From: Lachnospiraceae bacterium
GTDB taxonomy: Bacteria > Bacillota > Clostridia > Lachnospirales > Lachnospiraceae
Direction: 5' to 3'
Assembly: GCA_017483735.1 (NCBI GenBank)
Contig: JAFUVF010000022.1
Coordinates: 1 to 61,904 of the forward strand
Length of the DNA stretch: 61,904 bases
The position numbers were made by a program, and so were the translations under genes. The notes below the pieces were generated by a model. That model was not told the origin of the DNA, did no database searches, and saw nothing but the letters and a program-made list of their open reading frames with translations. Below, piece after piece: positions 18,821 through 27,195 of this stretch (position 1 is the stretch's first letter; the number at the start of each line of letters is the position of its first letter).

Positions 18821-19738
18821 ATGATAATGGATGAAGAGGATTTCAAAAGGCATCTTAAGGACAAAACGAATGAGATAAATGAGATAATAAAGACATATCT
18901 TCCGGCTGAGGAGGGAGCGCAAAAGACCGTTATTGAGGCGCTCAATTACAGCGTTCTCGCAGGTGGAAAAAGACTGCGCCCCATGCTTATGAAGGAGGTA
19001 TATACGCTTCTTGGAGGCAGGAGCCGTATTGTGGAGCCTTTTATGGCGGCGATAGAATTTATACACACATACTCACTTGTGCATGACGATTTGCCCGCAA
19101 TGGACAATGATGAATACAGAAGGGGACAGTTTACCACATGGAGGGTATACGGCGACGGAATGGGCGTGCTTGCGGGGGATGCGCTTTTAAACTATGCCTT
19201 CGAGACAATGCTTTCCGCCTCCTCAATGAAGACGGAATATGAGGATATATATTCCCTCTACGAGGCAATGCAGATAATCTCCAAAAAGTCAGGCATATAC
19301 GGTATGGTAGGAGGACAATGCGCAGATTTGGAAGCGGAGGATGAGAAGAGCCTGCTTTCGGAGGAGGCGCTTCTTTTTATCCATGAGCACAAGACGGCAG
19401 CGCTTATTCAGGCGGCTATGATGGCGGGCGCAATTCTTGCGGGAGCAGATCTCGAAACAATTGCGGGAATCGAGCGCTGTGCATATAATATCGGTATTGC
19501 ATTCCAGATAAGGGATGACATACTGGATGTGATAGGGGATGACAAGGAGCTTGGCAAAAGCACCGGCTCAGATGCGGAGAACGGGAAGCAGACCTATGTT
19601 ACTCTTCACGGCATCGAAAAGAGCGAGGAGGAGGTACACAGGCTGTCGGACGAAGCAATGAAGATACTTGATTCTCTGGGGGGAAATAACGACTTTATCA
19701 AGGCTTTGGTGGCAATGCTTGTGGGGAGAAGATATTAG
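18821..19738 (+). CDS. ispA: Farnesyl/geranyl diphosphate synthase
   Basis: Trans-prenyltransferase joining DMAPP and IPP into C10-C20 diphosphates for undecaprenyl phosphate and quinone-like lipids. It has 305 residues. The first Asp-rich motif is D89-D90-LPAM-D94 followed by NDEYRRG, the second is D232-D233-ILD, and GGKRLRPML marks the substrate lysine/arginine region. Start ATG 18821 with AAGGAG 10 nt upstream; ATG 18827 is possible. It is last in the xseA-xseB-ispA run and is closed by a strong terminator. Confidence 0.95.
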   Translation: MIMDEEDFKRHLKDKTNEINEIIKTYLPAEEGAQKTVIEALNYSVLAGGKRLRPMLMKEVYTLLGGRSRIVEPFMAAIEFIHTYSLVHDDLPAMDNDEYRRGQFTTWRVYGDGMGVLAGDALLNYAFETMLSASSMKTEYEDIYSLYEAMQIISKKSGIYGMVGGQCADLEAEDEKSLLSEEALLFIHEHKTAALIQAAMMAGAILAGADLETIAGIERCAYNIGIAFQIRDDILDVIGDDKELGKSTGSDAENGKQTYVTLHGIEKSEEEVHRLSDEAMKILDSLGGNNDFIKALVAMLVGRRY

Positions 19739-19762
19739 GAATCGTAAGCTGAGTGGATTGTG

Positions 19763-19797
19763 AATATTCCCACCGTTTTGGTGGGAATATTTTTTTG
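19763..19797 (+). terminator. Strong rho-independent terminator after ispA
   Basis: Perfect 12-bp stem (19763-19774 with 19780-19791, AATATTCCCACC) with a 5-nt loop, running into a T run. It cleanly ends the Asp23-to-ispA operon and separates it from the accessory patch. The stretch 19798-20059 beyond it is AT-rich and holds nothing I can support. Confidence 0.93.
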
Positions 19798-20059
19798 CGA
19801 AAAATGATAATATGTTAATGTGCAAATATGGAACAAAGTATTGTTGTTTAATACGTGATGAAGAAAATAAGGATACACCGAGCGGGCAGGAAGTAACAAC
19901 ATCCGTTGAAACGCAAGAAACGATGGATAAAAATAAGGTAATGTATTCAACAAATGACGCAGATACGGTAAAAAATGGTAATATACAGATTTAGATGAGG
20001 AATTAAGACTAAGGGATACAAAAGCGATTCATGATTATTGAAGCACTGTAAAATAGGAC

Positions 20060-20167
20060 ATGGGACATTCGGACATCCAGACAACGTTGGATATCTATGC
20101 GGATTGTACTGCCGATAAGAAGCAGGAAGTAATGGAATTGTTTGAGTGGGAAATTATTATAAGATAG
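20060..20167 (+). pseudogene. C-terminal tail of a tyrosine integrase (relic)
   Basis: The frame reads GHSDIQTTLDIYAD and ends in TADKKQEVMELFE, the unmistakable end of a phage/ICE-type tyrosine recombinase, including the conserved His (GHSD) and nucleophile Tyr (DIYAD). The frame is blocked by TAG just upstream of the ATG, and no RxxR core or N-terminal DNA-binding part is found. It marks an element that once integrated here. Because the catalytic core is gone, it cannot act. Confidence 0.8.
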
Positions 20168-20172
20168 ATTTT

Positions 20173-20204
20173 AAGCCCTGTGGTATGTACCATGGGGCTT
20201 TATT
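20173..20204 (+). terminator. Stem-loop after the integrase relic
   Basis: A 13-bp RNA stem (20173-20185 with 20188-20200, two G-U pairs) with a 2-nt nominal loop, just after the integrase stop codon and followed by TTA. Likely the old terminator of the lost integrase gene. Confidence 0.6.
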
Positions 20205-20253
20205 GGATAAAGTTGATGCTTATGCGATTACTCATTGTGTATAATTGTGTGAT

Positions 20254-20322
20254 GTGATATAATAACCGTGCAGCAATTTCGTCCGTGAAATTGCTAAACG
20301 CTTGTTATTATACCCCAAGCGT
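20254..20322. repeat. Nested and alternative inverted repeats
   Basis: An outer 9-bp inverted repeat TATAATAAC (20258-20266) / GTTATTATA (20304-20312) encloses an inner perfect 9-bp hairpin AGCAATTTC (20272-20280) / GAAATTGCT (20287-20295). A third stem, ACGCTTG (20298-20304) / CAAGCGT (20316-20322), overlaps the outer right arm and so competes with it. The 10-mer GTGATATAAT occurs at 20254-20263 and again at 20331-20340, both with an extended -10 form. Confidence 0.6.
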
Positions 20323-20331
20323 CCATGTTTG

Positions 20332-20355
20332 TGATATAATTTACTCAGTGAGTAA
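20332..20355 (+). promoter_or_regulatory. Extended -10 promoter with palindromic operator of the HTH gene
   Basis: TGaTATAAT (20332-20340) is followed at once by a perfect 7+1+7 palindrome, TTACTCAgTGAGTAA (20341-20355), which would cover the transcription start. A half-site TTACTCA recurs at 20228-20234. The position suggests autorepression by the regulator encoded at 20379; this is inference. Confidence 0.6.
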
Positions 20356-20378
20356 TATGCAAATGAGAGGACATTAGG

Positions 20379-20597
20379 ATGCGCAATAAATCATTTCAGA
20401 ATAGCATGAGGGAATTAAGGGAATCTACGGGGCTGAATCGCAAAGAGTTTTGTGAAAAATTCGAAATTCCATACAGAACTATGACGGAGTGGGAGTTGGG
20501 ACACAGAACGGCTCCACCATACGTTCTAAGACTGTTGGCATATTATATTGAGATGCAGAATATGTTGAAGGGTAAGGAGGATGTGATTGATGAGTGA
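20379..20597 (+). CDS. Small XRE-type helix-turn-helix regulator
   Basis: A 72-residue DNA-binding protein. The N-terminal half reads MRELRESTGLNRKEFCEKF then EIPYRTMTEWELGHRTAPPY, a Cro/XRE-like HTH of the kind common in Lachnospiraceae accessory regions, often beside toxin or RhuM-type genes. The rest is helix (VLRLLAYYIEMQ). Start ATG 20379. Its last codons overlap the ATG of the dead RhuM gene, so the two formed an operon. The palindrome over its start site is the obvious candidate operator. It appears intact, although its partner is broken. Confidence 0.82.
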   Translation: MRNKSFQNSMRELRESTGLNRKEFCEKFEIPYRTMTEWELGHRTAPPYVLRLLAYYIEMQNMLKGKEDVIDE

Positions 20598-20904
20598 AAT
20601 AGTTCTTTTTGAAGCAAAGAATAGAGAATTAAAATAATCAGTTCCGATTTAGGGCGAAACTTTATGGCTGACGCAGGAACAAATGAGTGAGTTGTTTGAT
20701 ACGGCAAGGTCTTCTATTGCATATCTTATTGGAAATATTTTTAAAGAAAAATAATTGGTTAAAGAGACTTCTGTCAAAATTTTCGACAGAAGTAATAAAG
20801 CATGGAGACCCCCACAATACTACAATCTTGATGTAATAATATCTGTGGGATATCGCATCAAATCTCAGCATAAAGACAAGCAAAATTTGACTAGATCTGA
20901 CTAG
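20590..20904 (+). pseudogene. RhuM-family gene, broken by three in-frame stops
   Basis: The frame begins ATG 20590, overlapping the HTH gene. In one continuous frame it reads MSEIVLFEAKNRELK, then GETLWLTQEQMSELFDTARS, NIFKEK, and finally YYNLDVIISVGYRIKS, which is the N-terminal half of RhuM family proteins. Three nonsense codons interrupt it: TAA 20635-20637, TAG 20650-20652 and TAA 20752-20754. The similarity ends at about 20880, and the frame stops at 20902-20904 amid a GACTAG repeat, so the C-terminal half has been lost. RhuM function is poorly known. The relic suggests decay of an accessory module. 20905-21036 shows nothing further. Confidence 0.75.
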
Positions 20905-21036
20905 TAAAGAATCTTAATAAGCATTTGCGTTTACTACCTACTTGTGCTGGAATCTATTCATTTAGGGAATGTGTCCGCTGACATTTCGTCGGTTATTCAG
21001 TATTATGATTGCGAAGATTAGTGATGGAGATTTACG

Positions 21037-21666
21037 ATGGATACCTGTAAAAGAGTTGAAGAAGCTTTAGGTGTCGAAAAGACAAATGAAATAGTATTGT
21101 TTATGAATGGACTGATGAAAAATAGAGGGGTAACTCAATATGTGCACAATCAATTGTCACTCTTAGACATTCCTGCTTGGCTTAAAGATGCCATATTTAC
21201 GGCAACAGGAGGTCGTATTGATGTGAATGGCAAAAGATTTGCGTTGGAAGCGGGAAAACTTTATCATGAAATAGTTTCACATAGTGATGAAGATAAAGAA
21301 GCTTTAAGAGGACAGAAGGCATATTCAGAAAATAATATTTTTGAAGTGATAGAGACAATGCTCTTTCCAGATATTATTGAAGGAATTTCATATGGTGACA
21401 CTTTGGATCAGCGCAAGGTATTTGCCGTAGAAAAGTATTTGGGACATAATATTATTATAGTTTTGTCAGTTGGTGGGAATCGGAATCCGAATGTGACACC
21501 GCAACAGATAGTATATTTTAACAATGATAAATGGATAACACTGACTAAATCCGGTATGACAATGCGAGAGATATTATATGGGAGTAGTAAAAAACGAAGG
21601 ATTATACCGGAGGAATTGAATGAGATAAAAAGAAATAGAGTTACCGTGGCGCACTATGAATCATAG
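21037..21666 (+). CDS. Orphan protein of unknown function in the accessory patch
   Basis: An intact 209-residue cytoplasmic protein behind a GGAG site. No family was recognised. The N-terminal half is helical (VEEALGVEKTNEIVLFMNGL, WLKDAIF). The C-terminal half from about 95 looks like an alpha+beta fold ending in strands: HNIIIVLSVGG, QQIVYFNNDKWITL, then MTMREILYG. This outline loosely recalls small RNase-like toxin domains appended to phage proteins, but no catalytic residues can be matched, so that is speculation. It is more AT-rich than its core neighbours, lies in a relic-filled patch and has no obvious antitoxin partner, consistent with horizontal origin. Confidence 0.7.
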   Translation: MDTCKRVEEALGVEKTNEIVLFMNGLMKNRGVTQYVHNQLSLLDIPAWLKDAIFTATGGRIDVNGKRFALEAGKLYHEIVSHSDEDKEALRGQKAYSENNIFEVIETMLFPDIIEGISYGDTLDQRKVFAVEKYLGHNIIIVLSVGGNRNPNVTPQQIVYFNNDKWITLTKSGMTMREILYGSSKKRRIIPEELNEIKRNRVTVAHYES

Positions 21667-21763
21667 ATTCCTTTGCTCGGACGTCCAAAACGCCTCCACG
21701 TTCTCCTCTATTTAATTAAATTATAGCAGAATAAGCAAAAATTGCAATATAGCTAGTAAGCAT

Positions 21764-21792
21764 TTGAAAAAATCCCCAAAATATGCTATTCT
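21764..21792 (+). promoter_or_regulatory. Promoter of the dxs operon
   Basis: TTGAAA (21764-21769), 17-bp spacer, TATTCT (21787-21792) with a TGc extended element, about 40 bp before dxs. The accessory patch separates dxs from the ispA operon, so this promoter probably drives dxs-tlyA-nadK-recN. Confidence 0.5.
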
Positions 21793-21830
21793 ATCTTCTA
21801 CTGTATACTTTTAATTTTTAGGTGAAAAAT

Positions 21831-23687
21831 ATGTATCTTGAACTTATAAATAATGCAAATGACATAAAGAATATAGACAAAGCGGATTATCCGGCGCTCG
21901 CTCAGGAGATCAGGGAGTTTTTGATAGAAAAAATATCCGTAACGGGCGGGCATCTTGCCTCCAATCTGGGCGTTGTGGAGCTTACCATGGCGTTACATCT
22001 GGCGCTTGACCTTCCGAAGGACAAGATAATATGGGATGTGGGACATCAATCCTACACGCATAAGCTCCTTACCGGCAGAAAGGAGGGCTTCGACCATCTG
22101 CGTCAGTTCCATGGAATGAGCGGCTTTCCGAAGACGAGGGAGAGCGATTTCGACGCTTTCGATACGGGACATTCCTCCACATCCATTTCCGCAGGGCTTG
22201 GACTTGTGCAGGCAAGGGATATACTTGGCGGCGACGAAACCATAGTTTCCGTGATTGGGGACGGTTCCCTTACCGGAGGCATGGCATACGAGGCGCTCAA
22301 CAATGCTTCAAAGATAGAAAAGAATTTTGTGATAATACTCAATGACAACAATATGTCCATCTCCGAAAATGTGGGCGGCTTGAATAAATATCTCAACAAT
22401 ATCCGTACCGCAAATAAGTATCTCGACTTAAAGGAGGGTGTATACAATGCCCTGAAGGGCACTCCCAAGGGCGACAGCACCGTGCACAAGATACGAAGGC
22501 TCAAAAACAGCCTAAAGACCTGGGTGGTTCCCGGAATGTATTTTGAGGATATGGGCATTACCTATCTGGGACCCGTGGACGGGCATGATATCAACGGACT
22601 TGTGCGTGTCATAAAGGAGGCCAAAAAGGTAAACGGTGCCTGCATAGTGCATGTGCTTACGAAGAAGGGAAAGGGTTATCCTCCTGCGGAGAAGCATCCT
22701 GCGAGATTTCATGGCGCAGAGCCCTTTGATATAGAGACCGGAGTGCCGTCACATCCCAGAACCGTGTCGAATTACACGGACATCTTTTCGACGGTTATGT
22801 GTAAGCTTGGTGCAAGGGATGAAAAAATCGTCGCAATCACGGCGGCAATGCCGGACGGCACCGGACTTAAGCGCTTTAGAAATATGTATCCCGACAGGTT
22901 TTTCGATGTGGGAATAGCAGAGGAGCATGCGGTTACCTTTGCGGCAGGGCTTGCAGCAGGGGGACTTAAGCCCATTGTAGCCATATATTCGTCATTCCTT
23001 CAGAGAGCCTACGACCAGATAATCCATGATGTCTGCATACAGAATCTTCCGGTAATATTTGCCATAGACAGGGCGGGGCTTGTGGGAAGCGACGGAGAGA
23101 CACATCAGGGGTTGTTTGATTTAAGCTTCCTTTCAAGCATTCCGAATATGCATGTATGCGCTCCGAAGAACAAATGGGAGCTTTCGGATATGCTGAAATT
23201 CGCCGTGAATTTCGGATACCCAATTGCAATCAGGTATCCCAGAGGAACTGCTTACGACGGGCTTAAGGAGTACCGGGCAAAGGTAGAGCTTGGAAGGGCG
23301 GAGTGGATATACAGGGAAAAGGAGATTGCTCTTTTTGCAGTTGGAAGCATGGTAAAGACTGCGGAGAAGGTGCGTGATGCACTCAAAGCTAAAGGACATG
23401 AGGTAAGTCTCATAAATGCAAGATTCGTAAAGCCCATTGACGAGGATGCGGTAAAGGATGCCGCAAGAACCCACACTCTCATTGTCACAATGGAGGAAAA
23501 CGTATTTGACGGAGGCTACGGCGAGAAGATTCTCAAATGCATAAATGAAAACGAAATCTCCTGCGAGATATTAAATATTGCAATACCCGACTGCTATGTG
23601 GAGCATGGCAATGTTGAGGTCTTGAAAAAGGAATTAAGGATTGATGCGGACTCTGTTGTGGAGCGCATTCTTGATATGACGGAGTGA
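21831..23687 (+). CDS. dxs: 1-Deoxy-D-xylulose-5-phosphate synthase
   Basis: Thiamine-diphosphate enzyme condensing pyruvate and glyceraldehyde 3-phosphate, the first step of the MEP isoprenoid pathway. Family motifs are GGHLASNLGVVELT, IWDVGHQSYTHK, the ThDP-binding VIGDGSLTGGMAYEALN followed by LNDNNMSIS, and the transketolase central part VGIAEEHAVTFAAGLA. The length of 618 residues is normal. I start at ATG 21831, 6 nt after AGGTG, rather than GTG 21822. It is followed 4 bp later by tlyA. It supplies precursors used by IspA, encoded just upstream. Confidence 0.97.
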   Translation: MYLELINNANDIKNIDKADYPALAQEIREFLIEKISVTGGHLASNLGVVELTMALHLALDLPKDKIIWDVGHQSYTHKLLTGRKEGFDHLRQFHGMSGFPKTRESDFDAFDTGHSSTSISAGLGLVQARDILGGDETIVSVIGDGSLTGGMAYEALNNASKIEKNFVIILNDNNMSISENVGGLNKYLNNIRTANKYLDLKEGVYNALKGTPKGDSTVHKIRRLKNSLKTWVVPGMYFEDMGITYLGPVDGHDINGLVRVIKEAKKVNGACIVHVLTKKGKGYPPAEKHPARFHGAEPFDIETGVPSHPRTVSNYTDIFSTVMCKLGARDEKIVAITAAMPDGTGLKRFRNMYPDRFFDVGIAEEHAVTFAAGLAAGGLKPIVAIYSSFLQRAYDQIIHDVCIQNLPVIFAIDRAGLVGSDGETHQGLFDLSFLSSIPNMHVCAPKNKWELSDMLKFAVNFGYPIAIRYPRGTAYDGLKEYRAKVELGRAEWIYREKEIALFAVGSMVKTAEKVRDALKAKGHEVSLINARFVKPIDEDAVKDAARTHTLIVTMEENVFDGGYGEKILKCINENEISCEILNIAIPDCYVEHGNVEVLKKELRIDADSVVERILDMTE

Positions 23688-23691
23688 TGCG

Positions 23692-24573
23692 GTGAAGGAA
23701 AGGCTCGATGTAATACTTGTAAATATGGGCTATGCCGCATCAAGGGAGAAGGCAAAGGCGATAATAATGTCCGGAAATGTGTACGTGAACGGACAGAAGG
23801 AGGACAAGGCTGGCACAGCCTTTGATACGTCAAAGATAAAGCTGGAGGTCAGAGGGGACAAGCTTAAATATGTGAGCAGAGGCGGACTTAAGCTTGAAAA
23901 GGCAATGGGTCTCTGGAAATTCCCTCTTGACGGCAAGATGTGTATGGACATCGGTTCTTCCACGGGAGGCTTCACGGATTGTATGCTCCAAAACGGCGCA
24001 AAGAAGGTCTATTCAATAGATGTCGGCACCAACCAGCTTGATTGGAAATTGAGAAGTGATGAAAGAGTGGTCTGCATGGAGCAGACGAATTTCAGATATG
24101 TGACAAGAGATAAGATTCCCGATGAGATAGACTTTGCCTCTGTGGATGTGTCATTCATATCACTTACCAAGATTCTCATCCCCGCAAGAAATCTGCTTAA
24201 GGATAGCGGAGAGATGGTCTGTCTCATAAAGCCGCAGTTTGAAGCGGGCAGGGAAAAGGTAGGAAAGAATGGGGTTGTCAGGGATGAAGCCACCCACATT
24301 GAAGTCATAAAAAAGCTTGTGGACTTTGCTTATCTTACAGGCTTTGATGTAATGGGACTTGATTTTTCTCCCATAAAGGGTCCCGAAGGAAATATAGAAT
24401 ATCTTTTGTATATAAAAAAGTCCGAAAGTATTGACGAAGCTGTTTCTGCGATGGATGAGCACGAGGCGGAAAAGCAGCTCTCGGAAATTATTGAAAACAA
24501 ATCCGGATTGTCCGAAGCGGATGATTGGAATAAAAAAATAAAAGAAATAGTTTTGATGTCACATAAAATGTAA
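23692..24573 (+). CDS. tlyA: TlyA-family RNA 2'-O-methyltransferase
   Basis: S4 RNA-binding domain (RLDVILVNMGYAASREKAKA, then GNVYVNGQ) followed by an FtsJ/RrmJ-like SAM-dependent domain (CMDIGSSTGGFTDC, DVGTNQLDW, CLIKPQFEAG). In mycobacteria TlyA methylates 16S and 23S rRNA; the clostridial homologues always sit in this dxs-nadK-recN context. It has 293 residues, starting with GTG 23692 next to the dxs stop. The last 50 residues are charged and variable. Confidence 0.92.
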   Translation: MKERLDVILVNMGYAASREKAKAIIMSGNVYVNGQKEDKAGTAFDTSKIKLEVRGDKLKYVSRGGLKLEKAMGLWKFPLDGKMCMDIGSSTGGFTDCMLQNGAKKVYSIDVGTNQLDWKLRSDERVVCMEQTNFRYVTRDKIPDEIDFASVDVSFISLTKILIPARNLLKDSGEMVCLIKPQFEAGREKVGKNGVVRDEATHIEVIKKLVDFAYLTGFDVMGLDFSPIKGPEGNIEYLLYIKKSESIDEAVSAMDEHEAEKQLSEIIENKSGLSEADDWNKKIKEIVLMSHKM

Positions 24574-24596
24574 ATAAAAACGGGGAGGTATGAGGT

Positions 24597-25463
24597 ATGG
24601 AGCATTTTCTTATATTTACAAGCAGGTACAAGGACAGAAATTCCTATGTCACAAACCGCATAGTAAATCATCTGACCGCAAGGGGCAAGAAGGTTACCAC
24701 GATAATAAAGGAGGCTGACTGGAAGTCTGTTGAGGGAGAGGAGAGCGAGGAAGCGAAGAATATCCCGAAGGATGTGGACTGCATGATAGTGCTCGGAGGA
24801 GACGGTACTGTGCTGCAGGCGGCAAGGGAGACAAAGAAGCTTCATATCCCCATTATAGGTGTCAATTTAGGTACTTTGGGATATATGACGGAGATAGAGC
24901 CCTCAAATGTCGAGGCTGCAATAGACAGGCTCATCGCTGGGGAGTATAAGACAGAGAGCCGCATGATGTTAAACGGAAAGGTCAGCTTTGCGGACGGCAA
25001 AAATGACGAGGGCTGGGCTTTGAATGATATCGTAATATCAAAGAGCGGCTCCTTCCAGATAATAAGCTTTAACATATATGTAAACGGGCAGTTTCTCCAC
25101 GATTACAAGGCTGACGGAATAATAATCACTACGCCTACCGGCTCCACGGGCTATAATCTTTCTGCAGGAGGCCCCCTGATAGAGCCCAAGGCAAAGCTTA
25201 TTACCCTTACGCCCATATGCCCTCATTCCCTCAATCAGAGGAGCATAATCCTCTCGTCGGATGACGTGATAGAGGTAGTGATTCCCTCAATCAGGGACGG
25301 TCAGATTCAGACCGTGGAGGCGAATTTTGACGGAACGCACAAGATACCTCTTGTGACCGGCGACAGGATAAGGATTGCGGAATCGGAAAAGACAACGGAA
25401 TTCTTGCAGATAAATCAGGTAAGCTTCCTTGAGGTATTGGGCAGAAAGATGAGAGACATATAA
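24597..25463 (+). CDS. nadK: NAD kinase
   Basis: Phosphorylates NAD to NADP using ATP or polyphosphate. Key motifs are VLGGDGTVLQAA (the GGDG kinase motif, about residue 68), NLGTLGYMTEIE, and DGIIITTPTGSTGYNLSAGG, which binds nucleotide. The 288 residues are typical. It lies 23 bp after tlyA behind GGGGAGG. The argR gene that often separates nadK and recN in Firmicutes is absent here. Confidence 0.96.
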   Translation: MEHFLIFTSRYKDRNSYVTNRIVNHLTARGKKVTTIIKEADWKSVEGEESEEAKNIPKDVDCMIVLGGDGTVLQAARETKKLHIPIIGVNLGTLGYMTEIEPSNVEAAIDRLIAGEYKTESRMMLNGKVSFADGKNDEGWALNDIVISKSGSFQIISFNIYVNGQFLHDYKADGIIITTPTGSTGYNLSAGGPLIEPKAKLITLTPICPHSLNQRSIILSSDDVIEVVIPSIRDGQIQTVEANFDGTHKIPLVTGDRIRIAESEKTTEFLQINQVSFLEVLGRKMRDI

Positions 25464-25493
25464 GAGCGGGCTTTTAAGGCTTAGGAGTTAAAT

Positions 25494-27179
25494 ATGTTAC
25501 AAAATATTCATATAAAAAATCTAGCCCTCATGGAGGAAACGGAGGTCGAATTCACAAAGGGCTTAAATATCCTGACGGGAGAAACCGGTGCCGGCAAATC
25601 GCTTCTCATAGGCTCGGTTAATCTTGCTCTCGGAGCAAAATTCGATAAGGAAATGCTCCGCCACGGCGCAGAGTATGCCTTTGTGGAGCTTGTTTTTGCG
25701 GATGAGGGAAGGGGAGTCTCTGACAAATTAAAGGAGCTTGAGATCGAGGATAATGGCGGTCAGATTATAATAAGCCGCAAGATGAATCAGGGAAAGAGCA
25801 TCTACAAGATAAACGGCGAGACAGTGACCGCAAAGCAGGTGAAGGAGCTTGCGGAGGTTTTGATAGATATTCACGGTCAGCATGAGCACCAGTCGCTTCT
25901 CAAAAAATCAAAGCATCTTGAAATACTGGATGAGTATTCAAAAAATGATTACGGCGATTTAAAGGAAAAGGTGTCCGAAAAGTACAATGATGTAAAGGCA
26001 CTTAAGGAAAAGCTGTCATTGGAGGATAAGGGAGATTCCGAGAAGGAGAGGGAGATTTCCCTTGCGGAATTTGAGCTTAAGGAGATTGAGGATGCCGCTC
26101 TGAAACTAGGAGAGGATGAGGAGCTTGAAAAGCGATACAGGCTTATGACGAACTCAAAGAAAATCTCGGAGAGCCTTTCGGAGAGCTATATGTGTACAGG
26201 GGGAGAGACCTCCGAAAATGCAGGGAGTATGATAGGGCGTGCCGTAAGAGCTCTGTCAGGCGTATCGGGCTTTGATGAAAGGCTGGATAAGCTCTCGGAG
26301 CAGCTCTCTGAAATTGAGGGACTATTATCCGATTACAACAGGGATATTTCCGAATACATCGAAAGCACGGAATTTGATCCCGAGGAATTTGCCGAAACAG
26401 AGGAGAGGCTCAATCTCATCAACCGCTTAAAGAGTAAGTACGGTGACAGTATAGAAAAGATTATTGCCTACGGGGAGAAAAAAAGAGAGGATATAATAAA
26501 ATTTCAGGATTATGATGCCTATATTGCTTCCATGAAGAGGGAGCTTTCCAAGGTGGAGGAGGAATTAAATTCCCTCTGTAAAAAGCTGTCCGATATCAGA
26601 ATCAAAAATGCAAAGAAGCTTTCAAAGCTTTTGATAAATGCACTTGAAGGACTTAACTTCGCACAGACAAGCTTTAATATTGATGTGCGCCCTGAACAGA
26701 ATGTCACAGCTACGGGCTATGATGATGTGGAGTTTATGATATCCGTAAATCCCGGAGAGCCAATGCTTCCCTTGGGGAATACGGCATCGGGAGGCGAGCT
26801 TTCAAGAATCATGCTTGCCATCAAGACTGTGCTTGCAAAGGAGGATTCCATCGACACGCTGATATTCGATGAGATAGATACGGGAATCAGCGGAAAGACT
26901 GCATGGAAGGTATCGGAGGAGCTTAATACCGTCGCAGGCGCCCATCAGGTCATATGCATAACTCATCTTGCGCAGATAGCGGCAATGGCGGATACCCATT
27001 TTGTCATAGAGAAAAGCTCCACCAGAGATAATACCATTACCGATGTAAGAGCACTGTCAGAGGATGAGAGCTTAAAGGAGCTTGCAAGGCTTCTTGGAAG
27101 CGATGAGCTTTCGGAGGCGGCATTAGAAAACGCAAGACAGATGAAGGCAGAGGCAGCAAAGGTAAAGGCGGGGGAGTAG
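25494..27179 (+). CDS. recN: DNA repair protein RecN
   Basis: SMC-like ATPase for double-strand break repair. Walker A GETGAGKS (residues 29-36), two long coiled-coil arms around a central linker (about 165-370), ABC signature TASGGELSRIMLAIK and Walker B DTLIFDEIDTGISG. The length of 561 residues is normal. It ends the dxs-tlyA-nadK-recN run. Start ATG 25494 behind AGGAG. Confidence 0.96.
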   Translation: MLQNIHIKNLALMEETEVEFTKGLNILTGETGAGKSLLIGSVNLALGAKFDKEMLRHGAEYAFVELVFADEGRGVSDKLKELEIEDNGGQIIISRKMNQGKSIYKINGETVTAKQVKELAEVLIDIHGQHEHQSLLKKSKHLEILDEYSKNDYGDLKEKVSEKYNDVKALKEKLSLEDKGDSEKEREISLAEFELKEIEDAALKLGEDEELEKRYRLMTNSKKISESLSESYMCTGGETSENAGSMIGRAVRALSGVSGFDERLDKLSEQLSEIEGLLSDYNRDISEYIESTEFDPEEFAETEERLNLINRLKSKYGDSIEKIIAYGEKKREDIIKFQDYDAYIASMKRELSKVEEELNSLCKKLSDIRIKNAKKLSKLLINALEGLNFAQTSFNIDVRPEQNVTATGYDDVEFMISVNPGEPMLPLGNTASGGELSRIMLAIKTVLAKEDSIDTLIFDEIDTGISGKTAWKVSEELNTVAGAHQVICITHLAQIAAMADTHFVIEKSSTRDNTITDVRALSEDESLKELARLLGSDELSEAALENARQMKAEAAKVKAGE

Positions 27180-27195
27180 GAAGGAGTTTATTGGT

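Noticed and set aside
19812..19994. 60-residue open frame after the ispA terminator
   Set aside because: No ribosome site, no family pattern and a low-complexity Thr/Asn-rich product within AT-rich debris.
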